Shown piece after piece: positions 43,448-51,182 of a stretch of 64,000 bases of DNA. Numbering within the stretch: position 1 is the stretch's first letter; each line of letters opens with the position of its first letter. The position numbers were made by a program, and so were the translations under genes. The notes beneath the pieces are model-generated. The model was not told the DNA's origin. It saw only the letters and a program-made list of their open reading frames with translations, and ran no database searches. Source of the DNA: Desulfovibrio inopinatus DSM 10711 (GTDB lineage: Bacteria > Desulfobacterota > Desulfovibrionia > Desulfovibrionales > Desulfovibrionaceae); assembly GCF_000429305.1 (NCBI RefSeq), contig NZ_AUBP01000006.1:207894-271893 (forward strand). Reading direction: 5' to 3'.

Positions 43448-44825
43448 TCTTGTGCTGCAAAACGCCCGACTTGTGACAGAAAGAACCATCTGCGATGCCA
43501 CGATAGGTATCAATGATGGTCACATCGCCTGCATTGCTACAGTCAATGAATCTTTGGAAGGAGCACGTTACCTCGACTGTGCCGGCAAGCTCGTGCTGCC
43601 AGGCTTCATTGATCTGCATGTTCATTTCAATGAACCCGGTCTGACGCGGCGCGAAGATTACTGTACCGGTTCAGCCGGAGCGGCTGCAGGTGGTATCACC
43701 CTCTTTGCCGACATGCCTCTTTCCAATGCTCCCTATACGCTCACAACGGAAGACGTACGCGAAAAAATCGAAAGAGCTTCGCGTGGTTCCGTCGTGGATT
43801 TCGCCATATGGGGCGGATTTATTGAGGATAATGTGTCTGAAATGGCTCCCATGGTTGAAGCTGGGGCCTATGGATTCAAGATGTTTACGTGCGATGCGGG
43901 AGACGGTTTCCCCACACCCACACCCGAAACCATGCAACGCGGCTTTGCTCAAGCCAAGGAACTTGGCACATTCATCGGTGTGCATTGTGAGGATCAAGCC
44001 GCCATGGATCGCAACGCGTTGCTCTGCCCTCCCGAGATGGATGAAATCGACCGTTTTCTGGAAATCCATAATCCGGAGACAGAACTCTCGGCTGTCCGGG
44101 CAGCCATCAAACTGGCCAAACAAAGCGGGGCACACCTCCATGTCTGTCACGCAAGCCTGCCTGAAACCGTGGATCTCGTGACACAAGCCCGTCAACGTGG
44201 CGTGTCTGCAAGCGTAGAGACCTGCCCGCAATACTTGCTCTGTACCAGTGATGACTTGCACCGCATACGAGGCCCGCTGAAATGCACGCCGCCCGTACGC
44301 GACCGAAACGCGGTGGAAGGCTTGTGGCAACGACTTGCCGACGGTGCAGTGGATTTCCTGGGAACCGACCATTCTCCCGCGGAAACATGGGAAAAAAATC
44401 AAGCCTCCTTCGACGCGTGTTGGGGGGGCATCAACGGAGTCCAATACCTCTTCTCTTTACTCCACACGGAAGGAGTTGTCCGGCGCAAGCTGGATATTCG
44501 TCAACTGGTCCGTCTCTACAGTGCAGAACCCGCTCGATTCATCGGTCAGTACCCGAAAAAAGGGACTCTGGAAGAAGGCAGCGAGGCGTCTTTCGTCCTC
44601 TTTGATCCGAACGCTGAGTGGACCATCCAGGCGGACAAACAGCTCACCAAACATCAACAGACTCCCTATGACGGTATGCATTGCACAGGCCGCATTGAAC
44701 AGACGTGGCTTCGAGGTGTTCCCGTCTGTACGTACGATTTCGATACCGGAAGATACCGACTGACAGGTGAGGCGGGCGCTGGAAAGCTCGTCACCCCCGT
44801 TAACAACAAAGGGAAAAAAGAATGA
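43440..44825 (+). CDS. allB: Allantoinase (cyclic amidohydrolase)
   Basis: The protein has 461 residues. Metal ligands are His60 and His62 in DLHVHFNEPG, the carbamylated Lys near 147 in GFKMFTCDAG, His in FIGVHCEDQ, His in HVCHASLPE and Asp in FLGTDHSPAE. The enzyme opens allantoin to allantoate. ATG 43440 has AAGG 8 bases upstream and overlaps the racemase gene. Dihydropyrimidinase/hydantoinase is the structural alternative, but AllC and AllE in the same operon favour allantoinase. Confidence 0.88.
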   Translation: MFDLVLQNARLVTERTICDATIGINDGHIACIATVNESLEGARYLDCAGKLVLPGFIDLHVHFNEPGLTRREDYCTGSAGAAAGGITLFADMPLSNAPYTLTTEDVREKIERASRGSVVDFAIWGGFIEDNVSEMAPMVEAGAYGFKMFTCDAGDGFPTPTPETMQRGFAQAKELGTFIGVHCEDQAAMDRNALLCPPEMDEIDRFLEIHNPETELSAVRAAIKLAKQSGAHLHVCHASLPETVDLVTQARQRGVSASVETCPQYLLCTSDDLHRIRGPLKCTPPVRDRNAVEGLWQRLADGAVDFLGTDHSPAETWEKNQASFDACWGGINGVQYLFSLLHTEGVVRRKLDIRQLVRLYSAEPARFIGQYPKKGTLEEGSEASFVLFDPNAEWTIQADKQLTKHQQTPYDGMHCTGRIEQTWLRGVPVCTYDFDTGRYRLTGEAGAGKLVTPVNNKGKKE

Positions 44826-46081
44826 ATAGATTGAGGACCAACCCCGAACGGTTGCGCCGCTTCCTCACGGAGATCGCCGCCTTCGGCGCAACACAAAACG
44901 GCGGTGTCACCCGGCTGGCTTTGAGCGACGAAGATCGCGATGCACGCAATCAGCTTAAAGCATGGTTCGAAGAGGCAGGCTGTGAAACGCAAATTGATCG
45001 CATGGGGAATATGTTTTTTGTCCGACCGGGCAAAAACCGGACTTTACCGCCTGTCTTGACCGGCTCTCACTGCGACTCCCAGCCCCAGGGCGGTCGTTTT
45101 GACGGCATTCTGGGTATCGTTGCCGGGCTGGAAGCTGTCTGCGCTCTCAATGATGCGGGAGTTACTCTGGAACGTGACCTCATCGTGGTCAACTGGACCA
45201 ACGAAGAGGGCAGTCGATTCACTCCAGGCACGACGGGTTCGGGTGTTTTCGCTGGGAAACTCGATCGTCAGGCCATGTATGGTCTTACCGATCGCGACGG
45301 GCTCACCTTCGGCGAAGAGCTGGAGCGGATCGGCTATAAAGGTGAAACCGACTTCGATCCAAGACCACTGCACGCCAACTTCGAATATCACATCGAACAA
45401 GGTCCGGTGTTGGAACGGCAAGACAAGACCATTGGCGTACCTAAAGGCATTGTTTGCTTGCGATGGTACGATGTGGAAATCCAAGGAGTTCCCAATCACG
45501 CCGGCCCAACGCCCATGAACGAACGTCAGGATGCCATTTATGCATTTTCACGCATGGCCGGACAAATCTTTGATATCGGCCTGGCGTCCAAGGATGTGGT
45601 GACCACGGTTGGCGAGGTCCATCCCTCTCCGAACTCACGGAATGTCATTGCAGGACATGTCCACTTCACGATCGACATCCGGGGTTGGGACGAGACCGAA
45701 ACCGATCGTGTTTGCAAGGCGATCGAAGAGGCAATTCAGAACAATGCCGAGGCGACCGGCTGCACGGTGGATATTCGGCAGACATGGGCCGTTGAACGCG
45801 CCCCGTTCCATCCGGAACTCGTCTCCCTCATCCATGACATTGCCGGTGAACTTGATCTCCCCGCTCTCGACATGGTTTCCGGGGCCTCCCACGATACCGT
45901 GTATATCAACCAGTTCGCCCCCAGTGCCATGATCTTCGTGCCCAGTATCGGCGGACGCAGCCACGCAGAAGTCGAGGAAACGTCCTGGTCCGACTGTGCT
46001 GCCGGTGCAGACGTGCTGCTCAACTGCATCTTGAAGACGGGCAACGACGCTGCAGACGTAACGTATTCCATCAGTAAATGA
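44822..46081 (+). CDS. allC: Allantoate amidohydrolase (M20 peptidase family)
   Basis: The protein has 419 residues. Metal-site motifs are GSHCDSQPQGGRFDGILG, the catalytic Glu pair in NWTNEEGSRFTP, HIEQGPVLE and the C-terminal GGRSHAEVEE. GASHDTVY is shared by AllC and N-carbamoyl-amino-acid hydrolases. It converts allantoate to ureidoglycine, CO2 and ammonia. It overlaps allB by 4 bases (ATGA). N-carbamoyl-L-amino-acid hydrolase activity is possible, but the AllE gene downstream supports allantoate. Confidence 0.87.
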   Translation: MNRLRTNPERLRRFLTEIAAFGATQNGGVTRLALSDEDRDARNQLKAWFEEAGCETQIDRMGNMFFVRPGKNRTLPPVLTGSHCDSQPQGGRFDGILGIVAGLEAVCALNDAGVTLERDLIVVNWTNEEGSRFTPGTTGSGVFAGKLDRQAMYGLTDRDGLTFGEELERIGYKGETDFDPRPLHANFEYHIEQGPVLERQDKTIGVPKGIVCLRWYDVEIQGVPNHAGPTPMNERQDAIYAFSRMAGQIFDIGLASKDVVTTVGEVHPSPNSRNVIAGHVHFTIDIRGWDETETDRVCKAIEEAIQNNAEATGCTVDIRQTWAVERAPFHPELVSLIHDIAGELDLPALDMVSGASHDTVYINQFAPSAMIFVPSIGGRSHAEVEETSWSDCAAGADVLLNCILKTGNDAADVTYSISK

Positions 46082-46107
46082 ACCGACATACCGATAAGGA
46101 AATCACA

Positions 46108-47103
46108 ATGAGCGAAATCGAATTCGAAAAAATCTATCGTGACGATGACGTTGACCTGAGCATTCTGGAAGGCAAAACCATCGCTGTCATCGGCTACGGA
46201 AGTCAGGGCCGGGCTCAATCCATGAACATGCGCGAAAGCGGCATGAAAATCATCGTGGGCGCTGGTGACCGCACCCGCCATTCGAGCTGGGATAAAGCTG
46301 AAGCTGACGGTTTCGAAGTCTACCCCATTGAAGAAGCTGTGGAAAAAGCAGACATTGTCCACATTCTGCTGCAGGATCCGGCGCAACCCTCCGTCTACTA
46401 CGAATCCATCCATAGCCATCTCAAGCCCGGTCAGACGCTGAGCTTCGCCCACGGTTTCGCCGTGCTCTATGGCACCATTAAACCGCCCAAAGATATTGAT
46501 GTGGTCCTGTTCGTGCCGAATGGTCCCGGCCCCGTCACCCGCCAGAAATTTAAGGATGGTTCCGGCATTTGGGGTTGTATCAGCGTCGATCAAGACGTCA
46601 CCGGCCACGCAAAGGAAATCGCCTTGGCCATCTCCAAAGCCGTTGGCTCCACCCGAGTCGGCGTCGTCGATATGACCTTCCAACACGAGACCGAGGGAGA
46701 CAACTACGAAGAGCAGGTACTGTACGGCGGGACTATCCACCTGATGCGGACCATCTACAATATCATGATCAAAAACGGGTATCCTCGCTCCTTTGCCTAC
46801 GCCAAAGCAATCCGTTCCATTCGTTCTATTATTGATGATATCGACGCCGTGGGCATTGAGGCCTATCTGACCTCCCGTGCAAGCCGTACCTGCGAGTTCG
46901 CCGTGCGTCACAGCGGCCCCCGAGTCATCAATGAAAAGGCCATGGAAGAAATATTTGAGGAAACAGAACGTGGTATCTTCGCACGAAATTGGCTTCAGGA
47001 ATTCTCGTTAGGAATGCCTACGCTGAATCGTATGCGGCGCACCTGGGCCGATTCCGACATGGAGCAGACCGGCAAAATCTGGCGCGAAAAATTCGGCAAA
47101 TAA
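46108..47103 (+). CDS. Divergent ketol-acid reductoisomerase (IlvC) homologue in the ureide operon
   Basis: The protein has 331 residues, the length of short bacterial IlvC. The Rossmann block IAVIGYGSQGRAQSMNMRES, LSFAHGFAVLYG (His115), VPNGPGPV and TFQHETEGDNYEEQ align with IlvC. First-pair Mg ligands Asp198 and Glu202 are kept. But the catalytic Lys of APKGPG is Asn138, and the two Glu of the second metal/substrate helix (FE..HE) are Lys233 and Ser237. It therefore should not do the normal acetolactate reaction. It sits between allC and allE, so an NAD(P)-linked step on ureidoglycolate is the best guess. ATG 46108 has AAGGA 7 bases upstream; ATG 46078 (ATGA overlap) is possible. Confidence 0.8.
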   Translation: MSEIEFEKIYRDDDVDLSILEGKTIAVIGYGSQGRAQSMNMRESGMKIIVGAGDRTRHSSWDKAEADGFEVYPIEEAVEKADIVHILLQDPAQPSVYYESIHSHLKPGQTLSFAHGFAVLYGTIKPPKDIDVVLFVPNGPGPVTRQKFKDGSGIWGCISVDQDVTGHAKEIALAISKAVGSTRVGVVDMTFQHETEGDNYEEQVLYGGTIHLMRTIYNIMIKNGYPRSFAYAKAIRSIRSIIDDIDAVGIEAYLTSRASRTCEFAVRHSGPRVINEKAMEEIFEETERGIFARNWLQEFSLGMPTLNRMRRTWADSDMEQTGKIWREKFGK

Positions 47104-47111
47104 ATAGCTTT

Positions 47112-47150
47112 TCCGGGAGCACGGGAAACGACCTCCCCCCTGCTCCCGGA
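47112..47150 (+). repeat. Intercistronic hairpin between the IlvC homologue and allE
   Basis: TCCGGGAGCA (47112-47121) pairs with TGCTCCCGGA (47141-47150). It has no T-run, so it is more likely an mRNA-processing or stabilising stem, or a partial terminator lowering allE expression. Confidence 0.6.
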
Positions 47151-47185
47151 TTCCCTCAAGCAGGCCAAATAGAACGAGGTATATA

Positions 47186-47965
47186 ATGCCTTATCCTGAA
47201 GGTTTTCTGAAAAACCGGTCTTCGTACGAGCCCGGAAAATATGCGGTTATCACTACCGAAGGACGCGTTATCAATGTGGTTCCCGGTATAAAAGGCTGCG
47301 CGCTTTCCATCCTGGCTTCCCCAAAACTCGGCGCCAATTTCGTGCAGATGGTCGGCACAGTCTCCACAGCAGGAAAGACAACCATTCCTTACGGTCAGGC
47401 TGAAAATATTGAAACGCTTCTCTTTGTAATGGATGGAGAAGGCTCCTTGGACGTTACTGTCGGAGGCAAAACCAAAACGCTCACAGCCGGAGGCTACATC
47501 TACTCTCCCCCTGGAAAGGGTGTCGATTTTGCTTCCAAAGGCGATGCGCCAGTGACCATCCTTCTCTACAAACAACGATTTATCCCGCACCCCGATCCAG
47601 AGGTAAAACAGCCTTGGATGGTTACCGGGTCCATTCGGAATATCGAAGAAAGTTTTTATGATCAGATGGAGAACGTCTTTGTCCGCGACCTGCTGCCCGT
47701 GGACGAGGCTTTTGACATGAACTTCCACACTCTTGCCTTCCTGCCCGGCGGTTGCCACCCCTTTGTGGAAACACACGTGCAGGAACACGGCATGTACATC
47801 TACCAAGGTCAAGGCCTGTATCTTTTGGATGAACAATGGCTGCCGGTCGAATCCGGAGATTTCATCTGGATAGCCCCGTTCTGTAAACAAGCCTGTTACG
47901 GAACCGGTCTGGAACGCATGGAATACATCTACTCGAAAGACTGCCACCGCGACGAAGCCATCTAA
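47186..47965 (+). CDS. allE: (S)-ureidoglycine aminohydrolase
   Basis: The protein has 259 residues of two fused cupin domains. The C-terminal metal site is FVETHVQEHGMYIYQGQG and the end is YIYSKDCHRDEAI, both diagnostic of AllE (YlbA). GYIYSPPGKG lies in the first cupin. The Mn enzyme converts (S)-ureidoglycine to (S)-ureidoglycolate and ammonia, which also fixes the operon's role as ureide degradation. GAGG lies 7 bases before ATG 47186. It is the last gene of the operon, and a hairpin follows. Confidence 0.93.
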   Translation: MPYPEGFLKNRSSYEPGKYAVITTEGRVINVVPGIKGCALSILASPKLGANFVQMVGTVSTAGKTTIPYGQAENIETLLFVMDGEGSLDVTVGGKTKTLTAGGYIYSPPGKGVDFASKGDAPVTILLYKQRFIPHPDPEVKQPWMVTGSIRNIEESFYDQMENVFVRDLLPVDEAFDMNFHTLAFLPGGCHPFVETHVQEHGMYIYQGQGLYLLDEQWLPVESGDFIWIAPFCKQACYGTGLERMEYIYSKDCHRDEAI

Positions 47966-47985
47966 TACCCTCCTCTCCATACCAT

Positions 47986-48018
47986 CTCCGCAGTGTACAG
48001 CCTGTGTATACTGCGGAG
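47986..48018 (+). terminator. Hairpin terminator of the ureide operon
   Basis: CTCCGCAGTGTACA (47986-47999) pairs with TGTATACTGCGGAG (48005-48018) with one G-U pair, 21 bp after the allE stop. It is followed by ATGATTAT, so the T-run is poor. Confidence 0.75.
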
Positions 48019-48105
48019 ATGATTATATCGATATTTTCTCTTCAACTCATCAAGTACTTTTGAGAAGACAATTTTGGAGAGTTTCCTTCTTCGATTCGAA
48101 GGATA

Positions 48106-48684
48106 TTATCCTTCATGAGTACGCTTTTTCAATTCCTTCCCTACATTCCAACATGGAGCAACAGCGTCTCCCAGGCTATAGTACATGATACTATTCATAT
48201 CAAAAAGAAGTGGACGTGCGGCTTTAACATCAATCGTATCTCCCTGCAGAACAGATTCATCTGCATGCGTCGCCACGATTGAACCGACAAATATTTCATG
48301 GGTTTCATAATCCAGAACATCATGAAGACGGCATTCCATGGCGATGGGACAAGCTGTTATCAGCGGCGCATACTTCAACTCTCCGGAGTACAGGTCGAAC
48401 ACATCGGATTTATCGGTTTTCTTCCCTGAAACAATACCGACGTAATCAGTTTCCACCACAAGATCTTCCCCCGGAATATTGACGCTGAACTCACCATGTT
48501 CCTTAATTCCCTGATTGGTATAGTGGCGTTTCGAAATGCCAAAGGACAGATATTGTGGTTGTCCATGATTAAAAATTCCAACATGCGCGATGACAAGAAA
48601 GTTGGGTTTCCCATTCACCATAGCCCCAACAATGGTTGTCAACGACGGATAAAGCGCATTGACCGCACCAAGGTTTCTCTTCAT
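48106..48684 (-). CDS. Flavin reductase-like FMN protein (flavoredoxin type)
   Basis: The protein has 192 residues. It begins MKRNLGAVNALYPSLTTIVG with KPNFLVIAHVGIFNHGQPQY, the FMN-binding split-barrel start of flavoredoxins. SFGISKRHYTNQGIKEHGEF and the Cys block TACPIAMECRLHDVLDY follow. Such proteins shuttle electrons in sulfate reducers or reduce flavin. ATG 48684 has GAGG upstream; the frame can be extended to a TTG at 48705 inside the previous gene. It is cotranscribed with the nitroreductase, 14 bp apart. Confidence 0.87.
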   Translation of the reverse strand: MKRNLGAVNALYPSLTTIVGAMVNGKPNFLVIAHVGIFNHGQPQYLSFGISKRHYTNQGIKEHGEFSVNIPGEDLVVETDYVGIVSGKKTDKSDVFDLYSGELKYAPLITACPIAMECRLHDVLDYETHEIFVGSIVATHADESVLQGDTIDVKAARPLLFDMNSIMYYSLGDAVAPCWNVGKELKKRTHEG

Positions 48685-48698
48685 AGCCTTTCCTCTTG

Positions 48699-49208
48699 TT
48701 ACCAATGATTTCGTCGAACACGATCCTCTTTGTATCGATTTTTGTACACGGAGGGTTGGTCGGGATAGCCAATAGGAATGAGGGAATGAGGAATGAGGTC
48801 TTGCGGAATCCCGAGCTGTTCACGACACGCCACCATGCGTTCCTCCATAGGATAGACTCCGGTCCATACCGCTCCTAAACCAAGACCATGCGCCGCGAGC
48901 AGCAAATTTTGCACGGCCGCGGAACAATCGATCGGCCAGTATCCGGGATATTTTTCAAACCCAGGGTCGGCGATGACTAAAATTGCCAATGTCGCCGTTT
49001 TCAACATGGCAACGTACGGATGAATCGTTGCAAGTTGATCTAACGTTGCTCTGTCGTCGATAACGAGAAATCGCCACGGCTGAGCATTGCCTGCACTCGG
49101 TGCAGTCATCGCGGCAGACAACATCGCATGAACCTGCTCTTCAGAAATAGGTTTTGATGTAAATTTACGGATACTGCGACGGGTATGAATGGCTTCGAGT
49201 ACGTCCAT
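48699..49208 (-). CDS. Nitroreductase-family FMN oxidoreductase
   Basis: The protein has 169 residues. The FMN phosphate motif is AIHTRRSIRKF at the start, then APSAGNAQPWRF and LLAAHGLGLGAVWTGVYP. The C-terminal YKNRYKEDRVRR is typical of short nitroreductases. It probably reduces nitro or quinone compounds with NAD(P)H. ATG 49208 has GGAGG 7 bases upstream; upstream in-frame codons reach into the operator region. It is divergent from the HxlR regulator, which probably controls it. Confidence 0.9.
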   Translation of the reverse strand: MDVLEAIHTRRSIRKFTSKPISEEQVHAMLSAAMTAPSAGNAQPWRFLVIDDRATLDQLATIHPYVAMLKTATLAILVIADPGFEKYPGYWPIDCSAAVQNLLLAAHGLGLGAVWTGVYPMEERMVACREQLGIPQDLIPHSLIPIGYPDQPSVYKNRYKEDRVRRNHW

Positions 49209-49274
49209 GATGGAACCTCCAGGTTGGGGTGTATTTACCATACTCATTTTTTGGGATATTTGGAGCAAAACATC

Positions 49275-49317
49275 AAGTACGTACTTTGACAAAACAAAGT
49301 ACCCTAAAAGTAACTTT
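49275..49317. promoter_or_regulatory. HxlR operator cluster between nitroreductase and hxlR-type genes
   Basis: Three overlapping palindromes built from AAAGT/ACTTT: AAGTACGTACTT (49275-49286), GTACTTTG-N6-CAAAGTAC (49281-49302) and AAAGT-A-ACTTT (49307-49317). TTGACA at 49286-49291 is embedded, so binding would cover a -35 box. This is the expected layout for divergent control by a dimeric HxlR protein. Confidence 0.75.
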
Positions 49318-49327
49318 GGAGTGTATT

Positions 49328-49759
49328 ATGGCCTGCCCTAAGCGCAACCTTGGAGGACGACAATACTACTGTACCGTTGAACTGGCTTTGCAGGTTCTCG
49401 GGGGGAAGTGGAAACCCATCATCCTCTGGCATCTTGGCTGTGACGGCACATTGCGATTCAGCGAACTCAAGCGCATCATGCCCAATATAACACAAAAAAT
49501 GCTTACTCAGCAATTACGTGAACTGGAAACCGACGACATGGTTTCACGAAAAGTCTATCCGCAAGTTCCCCCCAAAGTGGAGTACTCGCTGACAGAGCTT
49601 GGACGGAGCGTCATGCCGGTCCTTGAATCACTTGGAGCGTGGGGGAAACAGTTTGAAGACATCCATAGACAAGAAAAGCACCTTGCATTGCAAACCGAGA
49701 CCAATTCTCCCAGCACTGAAAGCGTTATCCAGCCTACGTCCATACCGAATGTCGTGTAG
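49328..49759 (+). CDS. HxlR-family transcriptional regulator
   Basis: The protein has 143 residues. The single winged-helix domain has the HxlR motif ALQVLGGKWKPIILWHL, RFSELKRIMPNITQKMLTQQ and VSRKVYPQVPPKVEYSLTE. Cys3 (MACPKRN) and Cys15 (YYCTVE) are placed like redox- or quinone-sensing cysteines of YodB/HypR-type members. ATG 49328 has GGAG 6 bases upstream. It probably represses the divergent nitroreductase/flavoredoxin pair and itself. Confidence 0.9.
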   Translation: MACPKRNLGGRQYYCTVELALQVLGGKWKPIILWHLGCDGTLRFSELKRIMPNITQKMLTQQLRELETDDMVSRKVYPQVPPKVEYSLTELGRSVMPVLESLGAWGKQFEDIHRQEKHLALQTETNSPSTESVIQPTSIPNVV

Positions 49760-49776
49760 GCACATATTCAAAAAGA

Positions 49777-49817
49777 CCCCTTGTCCGCACACACCACATG
49801 AGCATGCTGACAAGGGG
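49777..49817. terminator. Bidirectional terminator between hxlR-type gene and small selenoprotein gene
   Basis: CCCCTTGTC (49777-49785) pairs with GACAAGGGG (49809-49817). TTTTAT follows on the plus strand and TCTTTTTG on the minus strand, so it can end both convergent transcripts. Confidence 0.8.
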
Positions 49818-49842
49818 TTTTATCTCGAATTGAAAAACCGAA

Positions 49843-50058
49843 CTATAAACGATTCAATGGAACATTCGCAAAAGCATCTTCGAATTCGTCATCCATTTCA
49901 TCCAAAAACCGAGAGAGAGGATATTGACGGCCACAGGCCCTGCAGCGCAAAAAGGCAGACCGTCAATCTCGTCCAGGAACAAGTGACCCGCCGCATTCAC
50001 ACGGGGTAGTAACTTCCACCTGATTGCGCTTAGCCTGAATACGCTGGTATAGCGACAT
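49843..50058 (-). CDS. Small Cys-motif protein with in-frame TGA, probable selenoprotein
   Basis: A 71-residue frame runs from ATG 50058 to TAG 49843-49845 and is interrupted only by TGA at 49963-49965 (residue 32). It reads MSLYQRIQ..., then TPCECGGSLVPGRD, TGA, RSAFLRCRACGRQYP and an acidic helix DEMDDEFEDAFANV. Both sides of the TGA continue one zinc-ribbon-like protein (CxC and CxxC). It resembles the small dual-CXXC (seleno)proteins annotated in delta-proteobacteria, which I recall only in outline. The TGA sits at the base of an 8-bp stem, as a bacterial SECIS would. A nonsense-mutated Trp codon is the alternative. AAGGA lies upstream, and the gene follows an HD-GYP gene by 17 bp. Confidence 0.65.
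49923..49967 (-). promoter_or_regulatory. SECIS-like hairpin at the in-frame TGA
   Basis: On the minus strand ATTGACGG (49967-49960, containing the TGA) pairs perfectly with CCGTCAAT (49930-49923). The 29-base interior can form a second short stem (CUGC/GCAG). Bacterial SECIS elements begin at the UGA and span about 40 nt, as here (45 nt). Confidence 0.55.
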
Positions 50059-50075
50059 GAAATGCTCATCCTTTG

Positions 50076-51059
50076 CTAGACAATTTTAGCTCCGCTCAAC
50101 ATAAGAACAAACGCCCGAAAAATATGATTATCGAGACGGTCACGGATTTCGTCGCGCATAACTTTCAACGCCTCGTATGGTGAGAGTGCCTCGGCATACA
50201 CGCGGTTGGTCGTTAACGCATCATAAATATCAGCAATTGTAACAGCTCGAACATGAAGAGGAATATCTTCCCCTTTGACACCTGACGGATAGCCTCCACC
50301 GCACATGCGCTCATGATGGGCAAGAATACATTGCATAGCCGCCGTCGACAAATGTTGATTGGCACACAACCCGACGCCCTTGATGGGATGCGTTTCAATC
50401 TGGCGACGCTCCGGTTTGGTCAACGGTCCAGGCTTTTGCAAGATTGCCGGATCGATTGCGACTTTTCCAATATCATGAAGTAGCGACCCGATGCTTGTCT
50501 GCAAAATCAAATCGTCAGGCAAGCCCATATTACTGAGTACGGTGGTCGTGTAGACAAATACCTGAACACTATGGCTAAAACTCTTATAATCGTGTGAAAG
50601 CAAGCTTTTGATATACTTGAGAGAATCCTTCTTTTTCAAAAGTGTTAGCGATTCTTCAGCAAAATGCGTCACACGTGAGAAAGCCGCCCCGTCAAGCCCT
50701 ATTGGCATACTATTACAAAAAACCGTCTCCATAATATCCATGGAGGTATCGATCATGACTTTGTTACGTTCCTCAAGAGGCAGGGATTCATCATTGAGTA
50801 TACGGCCAAGGTACTTTTCGCGATACGCATAAAAATCTCGCACTTGGTCCGCTTCAACGTAAATTGTATCAATGCCACGATCAAAAAGCGCTTGACGATG
50901 CTTGCTCGTAAAGCGCTCATTTTCTGTAGCATACAGGACGTAACGGCTACCCTGTTTTATGTATACTTTAAATGTACCGAAACCTTTCGGAGAGAGAAGC
51001 AAAGGAGAGACCGCTATAAATCGATCTTGTCTGCCCAACAGGGAGTCACGCGCGACCAA
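50076..51059 (-). CDS. HD-GYP domain cyclic-di-GMP phosphodiesterase-like protein
   Basis: The protein has 327 residues. The N-terminal 100 residues are a DUF3391-like region (YIKQGSRYVLYATENERFT). The HD-GYP domain has HSVQVFVYTTT, the HD pair LLHDIGKVAID, ETHPIKGVGLC, AHHERMCGGGYPSG and ADIYDALTTNRVY. In the GYP box the usual Asp is Cys (CGGGYP). It would hydrolyse c-di-GMP. The start is a TTG at 51059 with GGAGG 7 bases upstream; no ATG is available in frame before residue 100. It is the second of two tandem paralogues. Confidence 0.88.
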   Translation of the reverse strand: MVARDSLLGRQDRFIAVSPLLLSPKGFGTFKVYIKQGSRYVLYATENERFTSKHRQALFDRGIDTIYVEADQVRDFYAYREKYLGRILNDESLPLEERNKVMIDTSMDIMETVFCNSMPIGLDGAAFSRVTHFAEESLTLLKKKDSLKYIKSLLSHDYKSFSHSVQVFVYTTTVLSNMGLPDDLILQTSIGSLLHDIGKVAIDPAILQKPGPLTKPERRQIETHPIKGVGLCANQHLSTAAMQCILAHHERMCGGGYPSGVKGEDIPLHVRAVTIADIYDALTTNRVYAEALSPYEALKVMRDEIRDRLDNHIFRAFVLMLSGAKIV

Positions 51060-51182
51060 CAGTCATCCTCCGCACTAAAGACCTCATATTCATATTCTCA
51101 GAAGAAGAGATCTTTTCTAGCGAAAATCACGTGCGAAGAAAAGCCCCACGTCTCATTCTCGACCCAGTACGAAAGGATACGC

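Noticed and set aside
45736..46911. 391-codon minus-strand frame
   Set aside because: It is antisense to allC and the IlvC homologue, both with clear motifs.
49854..50069. Minus-strand 71-codon frame with its own ATG in the HD-GYP downstream region
   Set aside because: The neighbouring frame with the in-frame TGA gives a coherent Cys-motif protein and a SECIS-like stem; this frame has no sensible composition.
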